From Pogonophryne albipinna (taxonomy: Eukaryota > Chordata > Actinopteri > Perciformes > Artedidraconidae), in the NCBI GenBank assembly GCA_028583405.1, contig CM053243.1:48986826-49050825 (forward strand): a stretch of 64,000 nt of DNA. Direction: 5' to 3'. Each line of letters starts with the position of its first letter. The stretch's first letter is position 1. The notes under the pieces are model-generated. The model ran no database searches and was not told the origin of the DNA. It saw only the letters and a list, made by a program, of their open reading frames with translations. Position numbers and translations under genes: made by a program. Positions 33,686 to 43,507 of the stretch are shown here, piece by piece.

Positions 33686-34050
33686 AAAGCCCTCTGGATT
33701 ATAAAAGACCCCCATCACCCCAGCCACAAACTGTTCTGTCTGCTGCCGTCTGGCAGGCGGTACCGCAGCATCAGGACTAAAACCACCAGACTCAGGGACA
33801 GTTTCATCCCACAGGCCATAAGAATGTTAAACACCTGAACTTTGAAACAACATCCATAACATTCATCTGGCTGCTACTTAGAAATGATTTGTTTAATATA
33901 TCATATTCCAATCACTTGTATATAGACTCTTATTGTACTATTTCACTTTTTACTATTTTACTATTTTTCTTTTTGTATTTACTTGCACTATTTTTTCTGT
34001 GTATCTGTTTTATTGTGTTGCACTGTTGGAGGAGCCTGTGACCTAAGGGG
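33686..34050 (+). pseudogene. Non-LTR retrotransposon C-terminus and 3' UTR
   Basis: 33686-33838 encodes KALWIIKDPHHPSHKLFCLL, then PSGRRYRSIRTKTTRLRDSF and IPQAIRMLNT, then a stop at 33836-33838. The DP-HP-H-LF-LLPSGRRYRSI--R--R---SF-PQAI--LN pattern is the conserved end of a LINE polyprotein family of fish. I cannot fix the clade (jockey/CR1-like or Rex1-like). The 3' UTR continues to about 34050, and its reverse complement recurs at 57010-57150. The upstream reverse transcriptase is absent. Confidence 0.7.
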
Positions 34051-34170
34051 GGGGGTAGGACACGTTCGATTCCTGTTTTGGTTAGTGTGCTGTCGATGGG
34101 ATTCATTCCATTTCAAAGTGCTGTTTGACGCTCGGCGTAAACTTCGCGCACTGCCACTCCAACATCCAAT

Positions 34171-34708
34171 CACAGAGCTTGAGGATTAATCACGGGGTTT
34201 GTCAAGCAAAGCGCATGGTGTAGTCCCAAACGATAGCTGAGGCTTCTGGGTAGTGTAGTGTCTTCTGCCATCCTAAACTCTGAATACATATTTGTTTCTC
34301 CGAATCGAAGGGGAAAAACACAAAAGCATTGTACACAATTTAAACCAATCAATGTTGTGTAATTAACAAGGATAATCTGGTGTTTTTGAGTTGATGAGTA
34401 GTGCAGATATCACTGTAAAATCAATAGACAGTAAGGAGAATACTTACTTTCGGGTGTAAAATCCTCCGTTATCCAATGGGAATGGACGCTCACATTGCTT
34501 TTAAGAGCTGCCGACATGAACCGATGCGGTGCTTCCCTGAGCGTCAAATACCGCCGCCGATGGGAATACATTGCAATCAGTTGAAAGCTCTTTGCGTCCG
34601 TTTATGAAGCTGAAGGAGCCTCTGCGCGTCACAACTGGACGCCACGGGACCCTGACCAAGCGTAGCTATTGGACGATCAGGGAGTGAGACTGTGTTGACC
34701 TTGATGAT
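34171..34708 (-). repeat. Right arm of the 3-kb inverted pair
   Basis: Inverted partner of 31676-32212. Ends with AGTGAGACTGTGTTGACCTT. The 1.96-kb spacer between the arms contains W-like fragments, an L2-1 fragment near 32740-32815, LINE pieces and a hAT fragment (33595-33675). Confidence 0.75.
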
Positions 34709-34919
34709 CAAATCACTTAAACACAAAGTCCATCCTCCTGTCCTTTTGGATGAAGTACTTGATGCAGCTGATCCTTTGCCACTCCAATTTATAACAATGT
34801 TATCCATTTGTAACTCAATCTTGAAAATGACTCGGTTAATAATTTCGCAACGATGTCATCACTATTACTGATATGAGCCATCATGAGTATGTTCCTGCAG
34901 CCCCGGAGGCTGCAGTTTC

Positions 34920-34994
34920 AGGACCGCACTCCTAGGAGCCGCACTCCTAGGACCGCACTCCTAGGACCGCACTCCTAGGACCGCACTCCTAGGA
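34920..34994. repeat. 14-bp tandem repeat in the end of Y copy 1
   Basis: Five units of AGGACCGCACTCCT, one with an extra G. The unit derives from the AGGACCGCACTTGT motif in the Y terminal repeat, which occurs once there. Confidence 0.85.
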
Positions 34995-35977
34995 CCCTAG
35001 TTGTTTTGCAACATCGCCACCTAGCGAATTGGATGCCCGCAAAAGTACAACCAGCGAGTATTGAGTCTCATACACAGCGAGTATCTTAGTCATTGTAATG
35101 CTTGTTATTAACGATCTAAAAATGCATGAAAATATGTTTTTCTTACAGAAATTAAATTATTATTATTAACAACAATTTGTTGTCTTATGTTTTGGTTTTT
35201 TAATAACAAATGTATTTTGTATGTCAGATGTAAAAAGATAGTCTTTTATATTTGTCTTATCAAATGTATATATATATATTGTAGTAAGAATGATATAATC
35301 TATTTATAATTGTAAATGTATATTGTATGTTGAAATACATTTAGATGTATATTTTGTTAAAAGAAAACAAAAATGTTAATTTCGTTTTTGGGAGAAGGGG
35401 TGGGATTAAATACGTGTAAACTCCTTCCCACGCCTTTTCGGATGTGTCATTAGGTAGATCATTTGTTTATATATAATTTGTAAGTCAATAATATTTAGTC
35501 AAATCAAATCAAATGTGTCTTTGAAGAGGTGCTTGATTACTCAAAAACAACTGTTAGTGTGTTTCTGCACCTGGCTGCCAAAGATAAACATGCAGTTTGA
35601 CCGAGAGGCATTTCAGTGCAGAATCAATTTTTATTTATTTAGAAGAAGGGCACAATTTCCTTAACACGGACACGGAATGACCTCTGGAGTCCAGCATTTC
35701 TTTGAGTTCCTCTGACCCTTCCTCTGAAAGTGGAGAGGACATAAATGATGCCTAATTGTCAGATTCTGACACGACAGAATCTAACAAGTGGTAACCTACA
35801 GAATAGGCCGACATAATAACTGACTAAAACACCTCATGCAATATTACAAAACATGTCAAAATGTTGAGACTGTCTGATAAACAGTAAACAGGCAGTCAGC
35901 ACAGTTAAGATTATTTACAATTAATTCAAATAGTAATACAATGACTATTAAAGAAGCATTTACACTGAAGACAGAAC

Positions 35978-36807
35978 TCTAAGGTTTCAGCGTTAATATC
36001 CTTTTAGTTTATTGTCTTGTGTTCCTAGTCTTGTTACCTTCCGTTTTAGTTTGGTAAATGACTCTACCCTCTCGTTTCAGGTGTCTTCACTTCCTGCCCT
36101 TGTGTGTCACCTGTCAGCCTGATTGTTGTTCCTGCCCCTGATTGTTTCCACCTGTGCCCCATTACCTAATGTTTGTGTGTGTGTGTGTGTATATATAGCC
36201 CTTGTCTCCCTTCGTCTTGTCTCCACGTCGAGTCCATGTCCGTAAGTGAGTCTTTTGAGCAACCTAGTTAACCTAGTGATCTTTTGTTTGTTATTGAATT
36301 GTTCCTATTAAGTGATTTTTGTTTGTAGCCTTAAAGGTGGGGTAGGTAAGTTTGAGAAACCGGCTCGAGATCGCTAGAATTTGAAAATACACAACCGGAG
36401 AAAATCTGCCACTTCCTTACAGAGCCCCTCCTCCAACACACACGAACGTGCACATGACCAATGAGGGCACGAGATAAGTTTGTGCCCCGGTGGCAGGCTG
36501 ACAGGCAGGTAGGCCATCCAGTTATTTTAGCCGGGCCGGCTAAACGGATTGGTCGTGTTTTTTACAGTACTACGGCTTCCACATATGAATTTTTTTTATG
36601 GATTTTTTGTCAAAGCACTTAAGATATTCATTGCTATCGGGATGTTAAGAGCATTCCATGGAATATAACAAAAAGTGTATCTCGAGCCGGTTTCTCAAAC
36701 TTACCTACCCCACCTTTAAGTTTGTAGCTTTAGTGTTTTATAAATAAAACATATTTTTGAGTTGAAACTGAATCGTGCATCTGAGTTCCTGTGAGCCCAT
36801 CGTGTCA
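35978..36807 (+). mobile_element. Probable solo LTR (Gypsy-like), interrupted by element T
   Basis: A pyrimidine-rich stretch, a TATATATAG box near 36190, a poly-A signal TATAAATAAAA near 36740, and the end CCATCGTGTCA are typical of fish Gypsy-type LTRs. AGAAC occurs at 35973-35977 and 36808-36812 as a 5-bp duplication. The left end (TC rather than TG) is not canonical. The 381-bp T element splits it. No internal retroelement genes. Confidence 0.5.
36335..36715. mobile_element. Element T, intact short form (381 bp)
   Basis: TTAA at 36331-36334 and 36716-36719. Perfect-looking inverted ends, AGGTGGGGTAGGTAAGTTTG / CAAACTTACCTACCCCACCT, extend through GAGAAACCGGCTCGAG. It has no coding frame. 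Removing it and one TTAA rejoins GTTTGTAGCC and GTTTGTAGC of the LTR. Confidence 0.9.
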
Positions 36808-37499
36808 AGAACTTAGGCCACTGCTGATTTAATGTAGTGGACAGACGGATCATATTTACATGCTTTTGTCATCCTTTGAAGTTTAATTCATTAGCTGACT
36901 ATCATTAATGATCAGGGTTGGGAAGTTTACTTTTGAAATGTAGTAGGTTACAGATGACTAATTACCCTGTTAAAAATGTAATACGTAATGTAACTGACTA
37001 TGTAACTATTTGTATTGATATTCTAATGTTAATTATGGTTATTTTATGTTTTTTGTGGGTCACTTTGGATAAAAGCCTCTGCTAAGTAACATAACCATAA
37101 CATACGGTTTCATTAAACAGAAAGGCTAACAGTTGGTTTTGCAGCAAGTCATCATAGGCTAACAGATGACCAATACACCAGAATAGTTGTTAACTTTAAA
37201 CAAACAACACGATTCACATTACTCACACTCTTACTGTAATTAGTGATTACATCAACAATTCATGTAGGACACCTAGTTGGGCTTGCCAAAATCACGCTAC
37301 AGTTTCATGGAACAAATAATCAAATATGCTAACAGTTTATTTTGCCGAAAGCTATAGCTAACGAATAATTGTTTTTAGTGCCTTTAATATGCTATCATAA
37401 GCTAACGGGTGATTGTTTGTATTGCCTTAAGACTATCATAGTTAACGTTAGCATAGTTATCACACTTCATTTCAAGACACCGGAAATGGGTACTAGTCG

Positions 37500-38030
37500 A
37501 GGGCCGGACTGGTTCAATGTTTATTGCAGAACGTATTGAAATGAACTTATTGCACATATTAAACCTGGAACTAACAAAGCTTAAATTGTTGCCTATAAAA
37601 ACAACATTAAACATTAAATAATCAGTTGCATTCATTTCTTATGGCTCTATCTGCAGCTTTTCCAGAGACATTTCTCATGAGTACATTTTTCCACAGGCCA
37701 ACAACAGCTTCAAAAAAACTATTTCCCTCAAAGAGAAAACCAAACATTCCCTGTTGTCGTGAGAGAAAAAGTGCAGAAGGAAACATCCATGTAAACTCAG
37801 TGTGCTGCTCTGTGATGCTAGTTCAGATACTTGGCATCTCATCTTGGGTGCAAGTTCATCAATGTTTGGGCTCAGGCTCTGAGCTGAGGAGACCCTCAGG
37901 ATGGAGTGAAGGTGTGCGTGCAATATACCGGCGGGCCAGATCTAATAGTAATTAGAAATGATCCTGCCGGCCGAAATTAAATCCACCAAGGGCCTGATTT
38001 GGCCCCCGGGCCTTGAGTTTGATACATGTG
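37500..38030 (-). mobile_element. hAT remnant, GTF2IRD2-like group
   Basis: The right edge GGGCCTTGAGTTTGATACAT followed by GTGGCC is a typical terminus of fish hAT elements of the GTF2IRD2/EPM2AIP1-like group. A transposase piece lies within (37820-37902). Confidence 0.6.
37820..37902 (-). pseudogene. hAT transposase C-terminal fragment
   Basis: The minus-strand frame reads ILRVSSAQSLSPNIDELAPK, then MRCQVS. This resembles the L-P--DEL---K-CQVS end of GTF2IRD2-like hAT transposases (family knowledge, not searched). The rest of the dimerisation domain is not legible. Confidence 0.55.
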
Positions 38031-38122
38031 GCCTAGAGGGTCTTGACGGCTCGCCACTGCTAATACAGTTATGTGAAATGTGTTGACATAACACAACTTT
38101 TTTCTGTGTATTTATCATAGAC

Positions 38123-38420
38123 TGTATATATAAATGGACGTAGGGTCCGTGACGTCACCCATAGGATTCTGCAGAGTTGCCGAGAAGCCCTTAGTAGGCG
38201 TAGTCGGCCACTAACGGCTCGACAGTGACGTCAGAGTTCAACTCCCACCTGCTCCAGCCTGTTCCAGCTTGCTCCAAATAAGGGCAAAGAGGCGGAGCCG
38301 AGGCGGGACCTGCTGCCACCAAGCTGGAAGTTCCAGAGCTAGTTGAAGCTACCAAGCTAAGCTAACATGCTCCCCATCTGCACACTGCCGTCGCATTTTA
38401 CGTTTCTAAGGTAAGCGGAC
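38123..38420. repeat. Interspersed repeat starting CATAGACTGTATATATAAAT
   Basis: The AGACTGTATATATAAATGGA and GTGACGTCACCCATAGGATTC blocks are characteristic of a common fish repeat. A reverse-oriented TATATATACAGTCTATGG lies at 42168-42186 in repeat D. A donor-like AAG/GTAAGC occurs at about 38410, but no coding exon can be shown. Confidence 0.5.
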
Positions 38421-39344
38421 ATGAAACTATTCAGCAAAACTATAAATAATAATCTAAGTTATTGAGTTTTTAGCATAATACTTCAGAATCTTAAAATCCC
38501 TTAACGTTTGTATGCAATTGTATGCAACACTGGAATCAAGCAAATATTAATATGTTTGCATGACATTAGTTATTTATATTTTGATATCACTTAACTATAC
38601 GTTTAATACATTTAAGTCAAGCTAAGGTACATGTGATGGTAGCTAGTTAGTGCTCTTACCTGTGAGGCCTCCTCCAAACAGCATAATAACCAGACTGTAT
38701 CATTAAAACTAAGTACCAGTTCTAGATCCTTGACTTTAGACAAACAATTCAAAAGACAACATGTATTTAAAGACTAATCTTTATTTGAATGTGCCTCTTA
38801 ACCTGAGATATTAGTTATACAGTAATAGTATTGACAATCTAAAAACAACTGAGCAACTCAACTTTATATTTCTTATTGTCTAAAGCATTTATTATTTTCA
38901 TTTTCCCCCTCTCATATTCAGTGTGGACGGATTGAGACAGCGTGGTGTCCAGAGAGCTGCAGAGACTTCAGGGAGAAACCTCCGTGTGATGGACGTCCTG
39001 TCTGTTGGTTTGGAGAGGACTGAGGGTCTTTCCTCTGCGAGGAGGACCAGGCCTGATGGAGGAGCCCGTGCTGGGCAAAGCTGATATCAACTGCACAGGC
39101 CTAGTCTGTCACGTTATTTGACTAAATGTGTTTACTTATACATTTAATAGGTTTATACCTTCTGTCCATAAGTGCTTTTTATTTAAAACATTTGATTAAC
39201 TTTTGGTTCACATTTCAATAAATTGTATTTGTATTTGCATTCCTTTTGTCCATTATTCTTACTGAAAATGTTAGATTACACATTCACATCTGACTGAAGA
39301 TTGGCCCCATTTATTTGTGACGTTGCAAACTCTGCGGTTCAAGG

Positions 39345-40660
39345 CACAAGGCAAGGCAAGGCAAGTTTATTTATATAGCACTTTTCAACACAAAGCAATT
39401 CAAAGTGCTTTACAAAAAATGAAAGACATTAAGAAAATGGCATTTAAAATCAGTCATTAAAAAGAAAAGCGAATAAAATAAACATTAAAAGAAAAAATAC
39501 ATGGATAAAAGTTACAGTGCAGTCTAAGATATGAATAATTCAATTAAAACCAGGGACAAAAAGAAAAGTCTTCAGCCTGGATTTAAAAGTAGTAAGAGTT
39601 GCAGCGGACCTGCAGGTTTCTGGGAGTTTGTTCCAGATATTTGGAGCATAATAACTGAACGCTGCTTTACCATGTTTAGTTCTGACTCTGGGGACAGAAA
39701 GCTGACCAGTCCCTGAAGACCTGAGAGATCTGGATGGTTCATAATTTAGCAGGAGGTCAGAAATGTATTTTGGGCCTAAACCATTCAGTGCTTTATAAAC
39801 CAGCAGCAGTATTTTGAAATCTATTCTTTGACACACAGGAAGCCAGTGTAAAGACTTCAGAACAGGAGTGATGTGATCCACTTTCTTAGTGTTAGTGAGG
39901 ACTCGAGCAGCGGCGTTCTGAATCAGCTGCAGCTTTCTAATAGATTTTTTAGTGAGACCTGTGAAGACACCATTGCAGTAGTCCAGTCTACTGAAGATAA
40001 AAGCATGGACAAGTTTTTCCAAATCCTGCTGTGACATTAGTCTTTTAATCCTAGATATATTCTTTAGGTGATAGTAGGCTGATTTAGTAACTGTTTTAAT
40101 GTGACTGTTGAAACTCAGGTCAGAGTCCATGACTACACCTAGATTTCTGGCTTTATCTGTTGTTTTGAACATTGCAGACTGAAGCTCAGCGCTAACTTTT
40201 ATACGTTCTGCCTTGGCTCCAAAAACCATTACCTCAGTTTTATCTTTGTTTAATTGGAGAAAGTTCTGACACATCCAGTCATTGATTTGTTCAATGCACT
40301 TACTCAGTGTTTGAATTGGAGCATAGTCTCCTGGTGAAATTGTTACGTAAATTTGTGTGTCATCCGCATAGCTATGGTAACTTATTTTGTTGTTCTTCAT
40401 TATCTGAGCCAGTGGTAGCATGTAGACGTTAAAGAGAAGAGGCCCCAAGATGGAGCCTTGAGGTACCCCACATGTCATATTTGTCAACTCAGATGTGCAT
40501 TTACCTATAGAAACAAAGTTGTTTCTGTCCTTTAAGTAGGATTCAAACCAATTTAGAACTGTTTCCGAAAGTCCCACCCAGTTTTCCAGTCGGTCTAGTA
40601 ATATGCTGTGGTCAACAGTGTCAAACGCAGCACTGAGATCTAAAGTGATGAGCTTCACAA
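39345..40660 (-). mobile_element. L2-type LINE, 5'-truncated (family L2-1)
   Basis: The minus-strand copy contains a reverse transcriptase frame (39540-40660) and a 3' UTR that ends in tandem GGCAA units. The 5' limit is near 40660, at a short inverted repeat (CTTCACAAGTGATGTGAAG). The 3' end is shared with 1-267 and partially with 32740-32815. Confidence 0.85.
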
Positions 40661-40688
40661 GTGATGTGAAGCTCATAAAGTGAGGCAA
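39540..40688 (-). CDS. L2-type reverse transcriptase, N-terminally truncated
   Basis: This frame copies LINE RNA into DNA at the target site in active elements. Visible reverse transcriptase blocks are [19 protein letters not shown] at about residues 16-34 (first catalytic Asp), GVPQGSILGPLLF and YADDTQIY (catalytic Asp pair). Downstream are [44 protein letters not shown] and LHWLPV, the usual order for the L2/CR1 group. It ends with FKSRLKTFLF. The endonuclease and the fingers of the polymerase are missing. The first 13 residues or so precede the element's 5' break and are probably not native. There are no internal stops, so the copy is fairly recent, but it cannot act alone. Confidence 0.85.
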   Translation of the reverse strand: MPHFMSFTSLVKLITLDLSAAFDTVDHSILLDRLENWVGLSETVLNWFESYLKDRNNFVSIGKCTSELTNMTCGVPQGSILGPLLFNVYMLPLAQIMKNNKISYHSYADDTQIYVTISPGDYAPIQTLSKCIEQINDWMCQNFLQLNKDKTEVMVFGAKAERIKVSAELQSAMFKTTDKARNLGVVMDSDLSFNSHIKTVTKSAYYHLKNISRIKRLMSQQDLEKLVHAFIFSRLDYCNGVFTGLTKKSIRKLQLIQNAAARVLTNTKKVDHITPVLKSLHWLPVCQRIDFKILLLVYKALNGLGPKYISDLLLNYEPSRSLRSSGTGQLSVPRVRTKHGKAAFSYYAPNIWNKLPETCRSAATLTTFKSRLKTFLFVPGFN

Positions 40689-41286
40689 ATAGAAATAATC
40701 AGCTGATGGAGTGTAGATGTGGAAATAGGTGCATTCGATCAGCTGACTGTGTTTTCACAATAAAAGTAGTTTCTTAGTGAATGTCCTGTACTGGTCTTAC
40801 AATCTCATAACATCAGCTTTTAATGTTCCTCTTGGATGTTCTTCTTGACCCTCAGAAGGAGAAAATATTGTGTCTTTCAGGCATGTCCTTTCCTAACAAA
40901 AATGACAGGAAACATAAAACATATTATTGCAGAACAAGTGTGTTATTTATGAAAGTGGTGTGTTTGTGTGTTTTGGGGCTGTAGATATAATTATTTTGTA
41001 ATTGTAATGTTTTTTTTTTATTTCAACAGTGAGCTACAAAGACAATCAGATTATGAACGAACAGTATGAAGTTCATCAACATTGAAATATATGTTATTAT
41101 CAAAATAATATTTAACTGTTATCAAAACGTAGTGCAACTGTAGAAGCTTGCTCTGTTGTCTCACTGAAAGAATCACTTTTACCACGTTTTTTACAGACAA
41201 TATTGAGAGATAAATAGTAGCAGTTCTCACTATGTGTTAAATATCTTTGCCTTCAATACATTAAATTAGAAAGCTGACAACCATAT

Positions 41287-41345
41287 TTCTTTAGCCTTTA
41301 TTTATACAGGTGTAGATCTCATTGAGACACAAGGTCTCATTTTCA
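41287..41345 (-). mobile_element. LINE-like 3' end
   Basis: On the minus strand, GTCTCAATGAGATCTACACC followed by TGTATAAATAAAGG resembles the GATCTCAATGGGATTTTACC / GGATAAATAAAGG end at 48620-48660. Confidence 0.5.
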
Positions 41346-41756
41346 CACAATCATATTGTTTGTTAACATCTAAATGTAACCTTTTGCATGGAAAAAACAC
41401 TCAACTTAACTGATGTGTAGGTGATCTAGTATTTAGTATTGTTTAATGGAATGTATATCAGTGTATTAAAGTCAATACTTCATTTATTTAAACAAATATC
41501 TTTCTTGATTCTTTGTACAGTATGAAAAATAGAGTATTTGCACCTGTGCTGAAGTTCACTGCTGTGAGGAGTCCAGTTCTGTCTCTCACTCTCTGGTCCA
41601 GCCTGTCTGCATCACCTGGACACCTTAAACAAACAGATATATATGTAAAGTACCATGTGTACAAACAATATAACTGATTCTCTTCTGTTGAACATGTTGG
41701 ATTGTGTATTGTCCGAGTCAGGGTCCTTTTTATTTTACTGTAACTTTGGAAGTTGT

Positions 41757-42592
41757 GTTACCAATGCTTACTGTTTATTTGATACCCATTTGGTAATGCA
41801 ATTAATAAAAACAACAAGGTTTGGGTTCGTTCTTCAGATGACTGTGACGTTAACGTGTAAGCTCAATAATGAACTCCAGCTCAACCAACCATATTGTAAT
41901 ATCTAAGTAATCATCTTGAAATATGACATTATTATTTGTAATATACACACATCTTATTGTGAGGTTGATTTCACATACACTACTTCGACATGAGCTTGTC
42001 TACATACTTGAGCATAGCCAATTTAAATTAACCTTAGCGATGCATACAGTTCCTACCTACATAATAAAATATCTCTCTAAGTTACAAGGATGACCTTATT
42101 TTATAACCTCAAACAGAAGCCGTTTGTTCTACAGTATTATCCCACTTAACGCTTAACACTTGTCTATTTCGTTTTAACCTTTATATATACAGTCTATGGT
42201 TTTAACTTGAAGGCTACGATTAGCATCGTTAGCACCGATGTAGCTACCACTCACTTACAAGCTAACCCAAGCCTTAACATTCATTACGTAGCTGATTCAA
42301 ATCATAAACACATCAATAAGTACTCAAATTTCACTTACCGCAAAAACCGCATTCATGCACCGTCTGTTTAAACCGCAGAACGAGTCACAATAGTCCGATA
42401 TATAAGCATGAAGAACAAACAACCACGGCCGGCTTCAAGTTGTGTTCCCTGGATGAACTGAGCAGGCAGAGTCCCTGTAGCTAGCTTCACGGAGCAGGTA
42501 GCAGAGAGACAAGAAGCTAGCAGCTGCAGTCACTTGACAGAGCTGTCACTCAATGTGACCACGCCCTAATATATGCATAACTTTAAGGCTTA
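41757..42592. repeat. Repeat D, copy 2 (empty site for the hAT at 4702)
   Basis: Colinear with 4305-4693 plus 5932-6435, with a single TTCTACAG at 42127-42134. It contains a private 20-bp block, TATATATACAGTCTATGG, at 42168-42186 absent from copy 1. Confidence 0.85.
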
Positions 42593-42599
42593 ATATTAA

Positions 42600-42970
42600 T
42601 TAAACAGATGAGTTGAGAAAAAATTCACCCCCCACACAGTAGTCATGAAGGGAGAATCTAACTATACAGAGAATATGGTTTTTTGAACCACGATGTAAAC
42701 ATGTTTATTTCTGCTGTAAAGTTGGCCATTTTAACATGGGGGTCTATGGAAATTGCTCCCTTCTGCAGACTGCTCCTACTGGCCACTAGATGAACTGCAG
42801 TGTGTGGCACTTCCGTAATGGCGTCCCGGCTCTTCCCCAGAGTTTGCCGCTTGGTATTTATCCAGGTTTTTAAATATCTGTAGCTGAGATTTCTGCTATC
42901 ACAGCAACATATCTTTCCCAACATCTTACTTTTGATGATTCACAATCTTTAACAGTTTTAGCTAGAATTC
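42600..42970. repeat. Unclassified repeat-like segment
   Basis: Blocks such as CATGGGGGTCTATGGAAATT and CTACTGGCCACTAGATGAAC resemble a common teleost interspersed repeat (from memory). No coding frame. Confidence 0.4.
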
Positions 42971-43254
42971 TCCAAGCCATCTTCTATTATTAAAGTGTCA
43001 TGAGGAGGCTAACCACTCGTCAATGTTAAGCCCCACCAGCTGCAGAAATCTGTGTGTAAAGGTCCAAGATAAGGACTGTCATTCACTACTGAACATTTGT
43101 GATGAACATCCTGCTCACCTTGTGCAAAGATCCTTAAGAGAGGGGGGGCAGAAAGTAATGTATGGTGCATGACATTATTGATACTATTACAAAGTTGACT
43201 AGTAAAAGCAACTTTGTTATGGGACATTATTCTAGTCACTAGTACATATGCAGG

Positions 43255-43505
43255 CAGAAGAGCGTAGGGCAGAATTAGGAGGGAATTCCGTCTCGTAGCG
43301 TTTGAATTAGGAGGGAATTCCGTCTCGTAGCGTTTGTGCACTGTTTTGAAATGCCGCTCTAAATTAACCTTCTTCGATAAAGCTCGCATTGCAGATGAGA
43401 CAGATGGACTTTGAATTGGAATAAACAAAAACATAATCATCCTCCCACTCGGAGTGAAAATGATATATTTTGGCAACGGCAAATACGTCTTACCTTTGCT
43501 GTTTT
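43255..43505 (-). pseudogene. Second SCAND3-like hAT fragment with part of a BED finger
   Basis: Matches 12905-13105. The minus-strand frame carries KKVNLERHFKTVHKRYETEF followed by PPNSN, the distal BED finger (H-x4-H within NLERHFKTVH) of SCAND3/FAM200-like transposases. The preceding HSEWEDD-type segment is in another frame. A 32-bp tandem duplication lies within it at 43272-43335. Confidence 0.65.
43272..43335. repeat. 32-bp tandem duplication
   Basis: GAATTAGGAGGGAATTCCGT plus CTCGTAGCGTTT is repeated exactly at 43272 and 43304. The homologous site at 12915 has one copy, so the duplication is specific to this fragment. Confidence 0.9.
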
Positions 43506-43507
43506 CA

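Larger units (their letters stand above)
34909..37490 (-). mobile_element. Element Y, deleted copy interrupted by an LTR
   Basis: 35470-35640 and 36833-37490 match, in reverse, 47560-47700 and 45700-46385 of the intact Y. The left edge has GCTGCAG...CAGGACCGCACT as in the Y terminal repeat. The right terminal repeat is missing. The zinc-finger exons are not present. The interior contains a solo LTR (35978-36807) with a T element in it. Confidence 0.65.

Noticed and set aside
38380..39110. Two-exon host gene suggested by AAG/GTAAGC at about 38410 and an open stretch near 38940
   Set aside because: The region starts in an interspersed repeat, and the open stretch has no recognisable protein similarity or start.
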